16,324 bases of DNA, from positions 1 through 16,324 of the forward strand of contig JAAZLZ010000239.1 in assembly GCA_012799075.1 (NCBI GenBank), in the 5' to 3' direction. Shown piece after piece: positions 6,218 to 13,620 of the stretch. The DNA is from Bacillota bacterium. GTDB lineage: Bacteria; Bacillota; Limnochordia; JAAZLZ01. The position numbers were made by a program, and so were the translations under genes. The stretch's first letter is position 1. The number at the start of each line of letters is the position of its first letter. The notes under the pieces were generated by a model that worked only from the letters and a program-made list of their open reading frames with translations, had not been told where the DNA came from and searched no databases.

Positions 6218-6232
6218 TGATATTAATTATAA
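6218..6232 (-). promoter_or_regulatory. Per/Fur-box-like operator
   Basis: The minus strand reads TTATAATTAATATCA, matching the 15-base Per box TTATAATNATTATAA at 13 of 15 positions (counting N). It covers the -10 element and presumed transcription start of the glutaredoxin promoter, a position where repressor binding would block RNA polymerase. The overlap with an AT-rich -10 makes a chance match easier. Confidence 0.55.
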
Positions 6233-6253
6233 TCAACCCGGCTTAATTGTCAA
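6226..6253 (-). promoter_or_regulatory. Consensus sigma-A promoter of the glutaredoxin-perR unit
   Basis: On the minus strand, TTGACA (6248-6253), a 16-base spacer and TATAAT (6226-6231) match the consensus at all 12 positions. Transcription should start near 6219, leaving a 5' UTR of about 38 bases. It lies directly behind the terminator of the hydrogenase operon. Confidence 0.85.
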
Positions 6254-6258
6254 GCCCC

Positions 6259-6303
6259 AAAAAGACAAGGGGGCATGGGCCGCCTTGGGACCCATGCCCC
6301 CTT
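6259..6303 (-). terminator. Intrinsic terminator of the hydrogenase operon
   Basis: AAGGGGGCATGGG (6267-6279) and CCCATGCCCCCTT (6291-6303) form a perfect 13-bp stem with an 11-base loop. On the minus strand it is followed by a T5 tract (6259-6263) after a three-base gap. It lies 11 bases after the hndD stop codon. Confidence 0.9.
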
Positions 6304-6314
6304 CCTTATCAGGG

Positions 6315-8060
6315 TCAGACGTGCTCCATGACGGAGCCGAATCTGCTCCGCACTCTATAGGTAGTATGGAGCAATTCATGGGACTTATGCCCGAGGGGTT
6401 CCTTCAGGAAGTCTTGATAGAGCTTTTGGACCGCGGGATTCTCATGGGACTTGCGTATGGGCAGACACTGATCGACTTTGTAAATGCCATCGATTCGCTT
6501 CTGCTTCGCATCGTCCATTTGGGTGATCGGCTGGCCTCCGCCCCCGATGCAGCCCCCGGGACAGCACATGATTTCAATAAAGTGGTAGTCCGCGGTCTTG
6601 TCCCGGACCCGCTCCACCACCTTCCGGGCGTTGACTAGGCCGTGGGCCACGGCGACCTTGACCGTTGCATCACCAATGGTCAAGGTTGCTTCTTTGACCC
6701 CTTCAAGTCCGCGAACAGGCAAAAGATCCAGCCCTGGAAGCTCTGTTTTCGTGACGATTTCATAGACGGTCCGAATGGCTGCTTCCATTACGCCTCCCGT
6801 GGCGCCGAAAATGGCTCCGGCCCCGGTGGAGATCCCCAAAGGAGCATCGTATTCCTCCTCCGGCAAGGACTCGAAGTCCAGCCCGGCCGTCTTGATCATC
6901 TTGGCCAGCTCCCGGGTGGTTAGGACGTAGTCCACATCCGGAAAACCGCTGGAATTCATCTCCGGCCGCTGGGCTTCGTATTTCTTGGCCGTACACGGCA
7001 TGATGGAAACCACGGTGATCCCGGCTGGATCTAGGCCGGCCTGCTGGGCATAATAAGTCTTAGCCAGGGCTCCAAACATTTGCTGGGGGGATTTGCAGGT
7101 GGACAGATTCTCGATTAGTTCGGGATAGAAATGCTCCATGTACTTTATCCACCCTGGGCTGCAGGAGGTAAACATGGGCAAGGGGCCCCCATTTTGCAGG
7201 CGCTGAAGAAATTCGCTTCCCTCCTCGATGATGGTCAAGTCGGCGGTGAAGTTGGTATCGAAAACCTTAGCAAAGCCTAGGCGCCTCAAGGCGGCCACCA
7301 GCTTGCCGGTGCTGACCGTCCCCGGGGCAAGTCCAAAGGCTTCCCCAATCGCCACCCGGACGGCGGGGGCCGTTTGGACCACCACATGTCTGTTGGCATC
7401 GGCCAGGGCCGCCCATACCTGATCGGTGTAGTCCCGCTCGTACAAGGCACCCACGGGACACGCAAGGACGCATTGGCCGCAGAGGACGCAGGCCGCCTCC
7501 AGGAGGGGTTCATGAAAGGCTGTGCCGATGGTTGTCCGGTAGCCCCGCTCCAAAGGGACAATGGCCCCTACCCCCTGGACCTTCTCACACACGGCAACGC
7601 ACCGGCGACAAAGGATGCACTTATTGGGATCCCGCACGATGGAGGGCGATGAGGCATCAATGGCATAGCTGTGGCTCGGCCCTCGAAAGCGGACATCCCT
7701 GATATTCATTTTCTCCGCCAGGGTCTGGAGTTCGCAATTCTGGTTCCGGGGGCAGGTGGTGCACTCATTTGGATGCTCCGATAGGATAAGCTCTAAGTTC
7801 AAACGACGGGCATGCCTGGCCGCGGGGGAATTGGTCAGGACCGTCATCCCCTGCGTCACCTCGGTAACGCAGGCTGGCATCAAGGTCTTGGCCCCCTGCA
7901 CCTCAACGACGCAAACCCGGCAGGAGCCAATGGCATTGATCCCTTCCAGATAACACAGGGTGGGGATCTCCCGGCCCACCTGGCGGGCGGCCTGCAGGAT
8001 AGTCGCGCCCTTGGGGACCTTTACTTGCTGTCCATCGATGGTCAGTGTTACTTCAGACAT
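6315..8060 (-). CDS. hndD: NAD(P)H-linked [FeFe]-hydrogenase catalytic subunit HndD
   Basis: The 581-residue catalytic subunit of a multimeric, probably electron-bifurcating hydrogenase. In order: an N-terminal [2Fe-2S] domain (C36, C47, C50, C64); a His/Cys [4Fe-4S] site (H96, C100, C103, C109); two ferredoxin clusters (C148/C151/C154/C158 and C191/C194/C197/C201); the H-cluster domain (about 225-510); and a small-subunit-like C-terminal tail (about 520-581). H-cluster motifs are L1 'TSCSPGW' (298-304), L2 'MPCTAKKYE' (354-362) and L3 'EIMCCPGGCIGGGG' (496-509). In L1 the second Cys of the usual TSCCP is Ser301. It reversibly converts protons and H2 with electrons from ferredoxin and NAD(P)H, in the cytoplasm. 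GGGAGG precedes the ATG; it is the last gene of the operon. The maturases HydE, HydF and HydG are not in the window. Confidence 0.95.
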   Translation of the reverse strand: MSEVTLTIDGQQVKVPKGATILQAARQVGREIPTLCYLEGINAIGSCRVCVVEVQGAKTLMPACVTEVTQGMTVLTNSPAARHARRLNLELILSEHPNECTTCPRNQNCELQTLAEKMNIRDVRFRGPSHSYAIDASSPSIVRDPNKCILCRRCVAVCEKVQGVGAIVPLERGYRTTIGTAFHEPLLEAACVLCGQCVLACPVGALYERDYTDQVWAALADANRHVVVQTAPAVRVAIGEAFGLAPGTVSTGKLVAALRRLGFAKVFDTNFTADLTIIEEGSEFLQRLQNGGPLPMFTSCSPGWIKYMEHFYPELIENLSTCKSPQQMFGALAKTYYAQQAGLDPAGITVVSIMPCTAKKYEAQRPEMNSSGFPDVDYVLTTRELAKMIKTAGLDFESLPEEEYDAPLGISTGAGAIFGATGGVMEAAIRTVYEIVTKTELPGLDLLPVRGLEGVKEATLTIGDATVKVAVAHGLVNARKVVERVRDKTADYHFIEIMCCPGGCIGGGGQPITQMDDAKQKRIDGIYKVDQCLPIRKSHENPAVQKLYQDFLKEPLGHKSHELLHTTYRVRSRFGSVMEHV

Positions 8061-8076
8061 GACTTTGGCCTCCCTT

Positions 8077-11000
8077 CTAACGAATATCGCAGCGCAGACA
8101 GCGGGCAGCCTCCCGCCGGGCGGCTTCTTCGGCGTAAGCCCTCTCTACTTCAGTAAAGCTGCCTAACCGTTCTTGGACAGGCAAACAATCAGGATCCTCC
8201 CGGGGGGTGACCTCTTCCAGGAGCTCCCCGGAGGCTTCACGCACAAGGCTGTTCGGCTCGGTGATCTGGCCGTCGCCCCCCAGGTAGGAATCAATCTGGG
8301 CGGCAGCACGCTTCCCCGCGGCAATGGCCTCAACCACCGTGGCCGGGCCCGTCACACAGTCGCCGCCGGCGAAGACGCCGCCTTGGGTTGTGGCCATGTC
8401 CTCACCAACTTGGATCCGGTTGCCCCTGCCCACGGGCAATTCCTGCTCCCAACCAAGAAGCTCGGGCTCCTGTCCAATGGCGGGTATGACCACATCGGCC
8501 TCCATCTCAAAGGTGGCTCCGGTGGGCACCGTGCGGCGGCGACCGCTGGCATCAAACACATCCGGGCCCATGCTATCGCAGACAACCCCTGCCACCTTCC
8601 CTTCCCGGCCCAAGATGCGGGCGGGGTTGGTTAGGGGCAAGATCTTGACGCCTTCGCTTTTTACCTCTTTGATCTCAAGGCTTTCCGCCGGCATGTCAAC
8701 TTCCCGACGCCGGTAAATGATCGTTACTTCCTCAGCCCCAAGGCGCAGGGCCGAGCGAGCTGCGTCAATGGCCACGTTGCCGCCTCCGACCACAACGACT
8801 TTCTGCCCTTGGAAGGAGAATTTCCGCCCCAGGTTCAACTCCCTCAAGAATCGGGCTCCAGGAATCACCCCGTCCAAGTCCTCGCCTTCAATGCCCAAAC
8901 GCAAATCCCCATGGGCCCCCACCGCCACAAAAACGGCATTGAAGCCCCAGTCTTTCAGGTCGGCCAGGGTGAACTCCTTGCCTAGGGCCATCCCCGTTTG
9001 CAGCTTGATGCCCAAAGCCAAGATGGAGTTGATCTCCATCTGGAGGGCATCCTTCGGCAGCCGATATTCGGGGATGCCCACGGTGAGCATGCCGCCAGGG
9101 GTCGACAGGGCTTCGAAGATGGTGACCTGATGTCCCTTGCGGGCCAGGTAATAGGCGGCGGTCAGACCGGCGGGGCCGGAGCCGATGATGGCTGCTTTGG
9201 TTGGCTTGGCCGACACCATCTTTTCCACGGGGCGGGAGCCATTTAGACTAAAGTAATTATCGCTGACGAATCGTTTCAGGGCCCGGATGGCTAAGGCTTG
9301 GTCTAGCTTCTCCCGGCGGCATTTGCCCTCGCAAGGATGGTGGCAGACCCGGCCGCAAATGGCCGGCAAGGGGTTTTCCCTGCGGATCTCCAGGTAGGCA
9401 TCGAGGAACTTGCCCTTGCGGATATGATCAAGATAAGCGGGAACATCCACCCCGGCAGGACAGCTGTTTTGGCAGGGGGACAAAAACAGGGAGGCGCAAA
9501 CCGATGCAGGGCAGCGCTTATCCTTGATGTGGGCTTCGTATTCGGCCCGGAAATAGCGGATGGTGCTTAGGACCGGGTTGGGGGCCGTTTGGCCAAGACC
9601 GCAAAGGGCCGACTGCTTGATGTTCTCCCCAAGCTCAAGGAGAAGGTCAATGTCCCCTTCCTGTCCTTCACCATGGCTGATGCGCTCTAGGATCTCCAGC
9701 ATCCGCTTGGTGCCAATGCGGCAAGGAGTACATTTGCCGCAGGACTCATCCTGCACGAAATCGAGGAAGAATTTGGCCAGGTCCACCATACAGGTATCTT
9801 CATCGATGACGACCAGTCCCCCGGAGCCCATGATGGTGCCCATCTTAGCCAGGGATTCATAATCCACCGGAGTATTAAGGTGCTGGACCGGGATGCAGCC
9901 CCATGAAGGCCCTCCCGTTTGAGCCGCTTTGAATTTCTTTCCCTTGGGTATGCCGCCGCCGATATCGAAGACGATCTCCCCTAGGCTGGTGCCCATGGGG
10001 ACCTCCACCAACCCGTTGTTGATGACGGTCCCAGCCAGTGCGAACACCTTGGTCCCCTTCGAGCCCTCGGTGCCAATCTGGGCAAACCATTCCGGGCCCT
10101 TGCGGATGATGGTCGGGATATTGGCGTACGTCTCCACATTGCTGAGGAGGGTCGGCTTTCCCCACAAACCTTCATCGGCGGGGAACGGCGGCCGGGGCCT
10201 GGGTTCTCCCCGCTCTCCCATGATGGAGTTCATAAGGGCCGTCTCCTCGCCGCAGACAAAAGCCCCGGCCCCCAGCCGCATTTCCACGTCAAAATCAAAG
10301 CCGGATCCGAAGATGTCTTTGCCTAAGAGGCCCAGCTTGCGGGCTTGATGGATAGCAATGTCAAGGCGCCTGACCGCAATCGGGTATTCAGCCCTGATGT
10401 AGACGTATCCTTTCTGGGCCCCAACGGCATAGGCGGCAATGGTCATGCCTTCCAAGACCCGGTGGGGATCGCCTTCTAGGGTGCTCCTGTCCATGAAGGC
10501 TCCCGGGTCGCCTTCGTCCGCGTTGCAGATGACGTACTTGGTCGGGCCTTCCTTCCGCCGGACAAATTCCCACTTCAGCCCGGTGGGAAAACCCGCGCCC
10601 CCCCGTCCCCGCAGGCCCGAGGCCTTGATTATGTCGACGACCTGGGATGGGGTCAGTTCCGTCAAGGTTTTGCCCAGGGCCAGGTAGCCTTGCCGGGCGA
10701 TGTATTCTTCAATGACTTCCGGGTCGATGACCCCGCAGTTTTCCAACACCAAGCGGTGCTGCTTTTTGAAAAAGTCGATATCATCCACGTCGGCCACGGT
10801 TAGATCGGCTTCGGGCTCATGGTACAGAAGCTCCTTGACCACCCTTCCTTTGAGGAAGTGCTGCTCCACCAGCTCCGGCACATCCTCGGGCTCAACTTGG
10901 ATGTAGAAGACCCCTTCGGGATAAACCATCATGTTGGGCCCAAAGCGGCAAAAACCGAAGCAGCCCGTTTCTACCACCAGGACCTCCCGGTCCAACCCCT

Positions 11001-11103
11001 TGGCCGCCAGCTCCCTGCGCAGGGCTTCCTGGAGCTTCTCGCTCCCGGAGGCATGACAACCAGTCCCACCGCACACAAGTACATGGGAGCGGTAAATCCT
11101 CAT
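8077..11103 (-). CDS. hndC: HndC (NuoF-like) fused to a GltD/NfnB-like flavoprotein
   Basis: A 1008-residue fusion. Residues 1-90 form a thioredoxin-fold [2Fe-2S] domain (C11, C16, C48, C52). Residues 110-525 are NuoF-like: 'GRGGAGFPTG' (166-175) and 'CNADEGDPGAF' (193-203) of the FMN/NADH site, and the [4Fe-4S] ligands C455, C458, C461 and C501. Where ordinary HndC ends in a two-cluster ferredoxin, residues 530-1008 are a full GltD/NfnB domain. It has Cys-rich N-terminal cluster motifs (C544, C548; C583, C587, C591, C595), an FAD motif 'GSGPAGL' (641-647), and an NAD(P)H motif 'GGGNVAID' (773-780) with 'YRRREVDMPA' (797-806), a pattern usual for NADPH. It ends 'CLRCD'. It should be the flavin subunit for NAD(H) and possibly NADP(H). 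The start ATG overlaps the hndB stop by four bases. No frameshift or stop separates the halves. Confidence 0.93.
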   Translation of the reverse strand: MRIYRSHVLVCGGTGCHASGSEKLQEALRRELAAKGLDREVLVVETGCFGFCRFGPNMMVYPEGVFYIQVEPEDVPELVEQHFLKGRVVKELLYHEPEADLTVADVDDIDFFKKQHRLVLENCGVIDPEVIEEYIARQGYLALGKTLTELTPSQVVDIIKASGLRGRGGAGFPTGLKWEFVRRKEGPTKYVICNADEGDPGAFMDRSTLEGDPHRVLEGMTIAAYAVGAQKGYVYIRAEYPIAVRRLDIAIHQARKLGLLGKDIFGSGFDFDVEMRLGAGAFVCGEETALMNSIMGERGEPRPRPPFPADEGLWGKPTLLSNVETYANIPTIIRKGPEWFAQIGTEGSKGTKVFALAGTVINNGLVEVPMGTSLGEIVFDIGGGIPKGKKFKAAQTGGPSWGCIPVQHLNTPVDYESLAKMGTIMGSGGLVVIDEDTCMVDLAKFFLDFVQDESCGKCTPCRIGTKRMLEILERISHGEGQEGDIDLLLELGENIKQSALCGLGQTAPNPVLSTIRYFRAEYEAHIKDKRCPASVCASLFLSPCQNSCPAGVDVPAYLDHIRKGKFLDAYLEIRRENPLPAICGRVCHHPCEGKCRREKLDQALAIRALKRFVSDNYFSLNGSRPVEKMVSAKPTKAAIIGSGPAGLTAAYYLARKGHQVTIFEALSTPGGMLTVGIPEYRLPKDALQMEINSILALGIKLQTGMALGKEFTLADLKDWGFNAVFVAVGAHGDLRLGIEGEDLDGVIPGARFLRELNLGRKFSFQGQKVVVVGGGNVAIDAARSALRLGAEEVTIIYRRREVDMPAESLEIKEVKSEGVKILPLTNPARILGREGKVAGVVCDSMGPDVFDASGRRRTVPTGATFEMEADVVIPAIGQEPELLGWEQELPVGRGNRIQVGEDMATTQGGVFAGGDCVTGPATVVEAIAAGKRAAAQIDSYLGGDGQITEPNSLVREASGELLEEVTPREDPDCLPVQERLGSFTEVERAYAEEAARREAARCLRCDIR

Positions 11104-11489
11104 CTTTCCTCCCTCCCCTCTTTACCTCCTGCCACGTTCAGGGTCCACTCCGGGATGATCCGCCCGTTAACCACGTGCTCGACGATGATCTGGCGCACCC
11201 GGGAGGCATCCACCTTCTTGTAGAGGACCCGCTTCCCCTCCGAATCGACGATCTCGACCAAGGGTTCTTGGGCGCAAAGCCCCATGCAACCCGTCTGGCT
11301 GACTAAAACCTGGGATAGACGGCGTTTTTCCAGCTCATCCAACACCGCCTGCATAACTTCCCGGGCCCCCGCGGCAATGCCGCAGGTGCCCATGCCCACA
11401 ATCAACTGGACGCTGCCCCCCGTCTCCCGCAGGGCAATGCTGGCCAATGCTTCATCCCGGATGCGCCGCAAGTCATCGAGGCTAATCAT
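11100..11489 (-). CDS. hndB: HndB, small [2Fe-2S] ferredoxin-like subunit
   Basis: A protein of about 129 residues of the HndB/thioredoxin-like [2Fe-2S] ferredoxin family. 'VGMGTCGIAAGA' (C36) and 'TGCMGLC' (C68, C72) carry the cluster-associated cysteines; only three are visible, in the HndB-type pattern. It is an electron-transfer or structural subunit of the Hnd hydrogenase. ATG 11489 is preferred because AAGGAG lies eight bases upstream. The longer start at GTG 11498 would have its ribosome binding site directly abutting it. The gene overlaps the end of the upstream ATPase gene by a few bases and the start of hndC by four, so translation is probably coupled. Confidence 0.88.
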   Translation of the reverse strand: MISLDDLRRIRDEALASIALRETGGSVQLIVGMGTCGIAAGAREVMQAVLDELEKRRLSQVLVSQTGCMGLCAQEPLVEIVDSEGKRVLYKKVDASRVRQIIVEHVVNGRIIPEWTLNVAGGKEGREER

Positions 11490-12039
11490 TTTCCTCACTC
11501 CTTCTCAATCGGGCAAGGTTCTCCCGGCAATAATCCCGCATCCAGCGGATAACCGGCGGATGACCCAGGGGCACCTGGCCCAGTATCCGCCTGATCTTAC
11601 GGGTGTCAAATTCCCACTTGCGACCGTTAACCGTGTAGTTAAACACCACGTCCATCTGGGGACTGGCCCCTAGGAATACGGCTAGGGTCCCGGCCAAATC
11701 CCCCATCGGGGCAAGATCCACGTGGTCCAGCTGAAACTTGGCCCCGACCAAGGTCCCCTTCCCGGGGGAAGACTCGATCCATACCCGTCCGCCGCAACTC
11801 TCCGCGGCTTGCCGCCAAAGGGCCAAACCCAGCCCGACGGGCCGCTCCTTGCGGGTGGTGTAAAAGGGTTCGAAGACTCCCTTCACCTCTTCCCTCGTCA
11901 TGCCCCAGCCGTCATCGCAGATGGTCACTGTCAGATATTGTTTGTACGTGTCTTCACATATGTCGATAAAAATGATAGAAGCTTGGGCTTCCAGGGCGTT
12001 TTCCATGAGGTCTAAGATGTGCAAAGCAAGCTCTTCCAT
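11482..12039 (-). CDS. GHKL-type ATPase (histidine-kinase-like) of the hydrogenase operon
   Basis: A 185-residue protein that is little more than an HATPase_c domain. It has an N box 'ILDLMENALEA' (N14), a G1 box 'CDDGWGM' (41-47), an F box 'FEPFYTTR' (56-63) and a G2 box 'GLGLAL' (69-74). A family-specific C-terminal extension (about 105-185) has no recognisable motif. There is no dimerisation/phosphoacceptor histidine domain, sensor or transmembrane segment. It could phosphorylate or bind a partner protein, or act as an anti-sigma-like factor. Similar stand-alone ATPases are found beside hndA in other Firmicutes hydrogenase operons, but their role is unproven. It sits between hndA and hndB with a six-base gap and an eight-base overlap. 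No clear ribosome binding site precedes its ATG, so coupling to hndA is likely. Confidence 0.85.
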   Translation of the reverse strand: MEELALHILDLMENALEAQASIIFIDICEDTYKQYLTVTICDDGWGMTREEVKGVFEPFYTTRKERPVGLGLALWRQAAESCGGRVWIESSPGKGTLVGAKFQLDHVDLAPMGDLAGTLAVFLGASPQMDVVFNYTVNGRKWEFDTRKIRRILGQVPLGHPPVIRWMRDYCRENLARLRRSEEND

Positions 12040-12045
12040 TGTTTC

Positions 12046-12540
12046 TTAGGCTACGCCCGCCGGACGGTAAGCCATCAGAATCCGGGGGATGGCATCCGGT
12101 CTGACGAGCCCATAGGTATTGTCGTTGATGGTTATTACCGGTGATAGGCCGCAGGCCCCCAGGCAGCGGACCACCTCCAGGGTGAACAGACCATCATCGG
12201 TGCTGTCCCCGGCTTTGATGCCAAGTTCCTTTTCCAGTCGTTCCAGCACCTCCATGGAACCGCGCACATAGCAGGCAGTTCCCTTGCAAACGCTGATGCG
12301 ATACTTTCCCCTGGGCTTAGTGGAGAAGAAAGAATAAAAGCTCACCACCCCGTACACTTCACCCAATGACACTCCCAGTCCATGGGCGATCTGGACCTGC
12401 ACCTCCTTAGGCAGATAGCCGATCAGCTCCTGGCAGCGGTGCAGGACCTGGATCAACGCCGCCCGATCCCCCCGGTGCTCCTGGATGATCCTATCCAGCT
12501 CCTGCCACACTTCCTTTTGCAGCTCTACCGACTTGGTCAT
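12046..12540 (-). CDS. hndA: HndA, NuoE-like [2Fe-2S] subunit
   Basis: A 164-residue NuoE/24-kDa-type subunit. The N-terminal helical domain (about 1-75, 'VLHRCQELIGYLPKEVQ', 'GVVSFYSFF') precedes a thioredoxin-fold [2Fe-2S] domain with ligands C85, C90, C126 and C130 ('CKGTAC', 'CLGAC'). It partners with HndC in electron transfer in bifurcating hydrogenases. Length and motifs are full, with no truncation. The ATG overlaps the stop of the upstream PHP gene (ATGA), and GGAGG lies ten bases upstream. Confidence 0.95.
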   Translation of the reverse strand: MTKSVELQKEVWQELDRIIQEHRGDRAALIQVLHRCQELIGYLPKEVQVQIAHGLGVSLGEVYGVVSFYSFFSTKPRGKYRISVCKGTACYVRGSMEVLERLEKELGIKAGDSTDDGLFTLEVVRCLGACGLSPVITINDNTYGLVRPDAIPRILMAYRPAGVA

Positions 12541-13277
12541 CTTTCCAATGCCTCCTTTACCATCAAGAACTTAGGGTGGGTCCTGTGACCTTTAAGACCC
12601 CGCCAGGCACAATCCATCTCCCTTAATCCGATCCGCTCCATGTAAAAAGCCATGTGGGGCCCGATTTCCTCGACTCGGTGGGCGTCGGATGCAATCACCC
12701 CAGGGATGCCCCGGAGGCAAAAGTCCTTCAGCCATCCCAATGGCATCTCAATGGCCCCAAGCTTAACGTCCTTAGGAATGAATCCCAACACCCCGATTAT
12801 TCCCCCGTAGGTCCGCTCCGGGTGGGGGGCAATGACCAATCCTCCCAGACGGTCCACAAAGGCGATGACTGCTTGCATGCTGAGTCGGCAGCTTCCCGCG
12901 AGGAGTCTACGTTCTAGTCCAATCCGCTCTCCCTCCTCGTTGTACAGCCACTGGGGGCCGAAGATCCCTTCGTCGTTTTCCCCGGGCAGCTCCCGGTAGA
13001 CCACCTCCTGCAGGGCAAGGGCCCCTTCAAGATGGTCAAATAGGCAAACCAAGTGGACTTCTTCCCGGGTGTTGACCTCCAGTCCCGGCAGGATCCCAAC
13101 TTTGGAGGCAGCCGCCGCCTGAACTGCGGCCACATTGGCGGCCGAGTTGTGATCACAGATGGCAATGAAATCCACCCCGGCCTCCTCTGCCGCCCGAACG
13201 ATCTGGCCTGGGGACATGGCCTTGGCACAAGGGGAGAGGTCTGTATGCACATGTAGATCAGCCGTGAACCAACGCAT
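12537..13277 (-). CDS. PHP-domain metal-dependent phosphoesterase-like protein
   Basis: A 246-residue PHP protein. The metal-site motifs are complete: 'DLHVH' (H9, H11), 'CDHN' (D42, H43), E67 in 'GLEVNT', H152 in 'APHPE' and 'SDAH' (D198, H200). PHP domains hydrolyse phosphate esters such as histidinol phosphate, nucleotides or DNA ends. The substrate here is unknown. In this operon it lies between the DRTGG protein and hndA, and equivalent PHP genes recur in Firmicutes hydrogenase clusters. A role in turning over a signalling nucleotide or dephosphorylating a partner would fit, but is inference. The ATG is preceded by GGAGGAAAGGA and overlaps the end of the DRTGG gene. Confidence 0.88.
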   Translation of the reverse strand: MRWFTADLHVHTDLSPCAKAMSPGQIVRAAEEAGVDFIAICDHNSAANVAAVQAAAASKVGILPGLEVNTREEVHLVCLFDHLEGALALQEVVYRELPGENDEGIFGPQWLYNEEGERIGLERRLLAGSCRLSMQAVIAFVDRLGGLVIAPHPERTYGGIIGVLGFIPKDVKLGAIEMPLGWLKDFCLRGIPGVIASDAHRVEEIGPHMAFYMERIGLREMDCAWRGLKGHRTHPKFLMVKEALER

Positions 13278-13620
13278 TCCTTTCCTCCAGCAGTCGATAA
13301 ATCTTACCGCCCAGGGTGAAGGTGGGTAGTTTGGAGCTTAAAATCACAACACCTTCTTCCCGGGCCCGCTTGACGGTCTCCGGCAGGGGCTTCCTCCCCC
13401 CGGTGATAATCACCCCGGCCACATTGGTCAGCAGGGCCACCGCGACAATGTTCTCATGGACCTGAATCGTCAGCCATACCTGCCCGTCCCGGGCGTGGGC
13501 CATCACATCGGACAACAGGTCCCCGACGTACCCCCCCGTCACCTCCTTTGCTTCTAGGGGATAGGTATGAAAGTCCAATTGGAGCTTTTCTGCCAGGTCA
13601 TTCAAAGTCAATTGCCTCAC
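13258..13620 (-). CDS. DRTGG-domain protein
   Basis: A small protein of about 120 residues made of one DRTGG domain ('LNDLAEKLQL', 'EVTGGYVGDLLSDVMAHA', 'VWLTIQVHENIVAVA', 'AGVIITGG'). The domain is also found in phosphotransacetylase and in CBS-associated regulators and is believed to bind a ligand, possibly a nucleotide. It is a likely regulatory component next to the sensor-type hydrogenase. The start is uncertain. GTG 13618-13620 has GGAGGAG close upstream, TTG 13609-13611 gives the most family-like N-terminus, and a longer reading from 13659 would overlap the upstream gene by more than 60 bases. Confidence 0.8.
   Translation of the reverse strand: MRQLTLNDLAEKLQLDFHTYPLEAKEVTGGYVGDLLSDVMAHARDGQVWLTIQVHENIVAVALLTNVAGVIITGGRKPLPETVKRAREEGVVILSSKLPTFTLGGKIYRLLEERNALVHG

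Noticed and set aside
7228..10348. Several 60-150 codon frames antisense to hndC and hndD
   Set aside because: They are shadows of GC-rich codon use in strongly supported genes and have no ribosome binding sites or family features.
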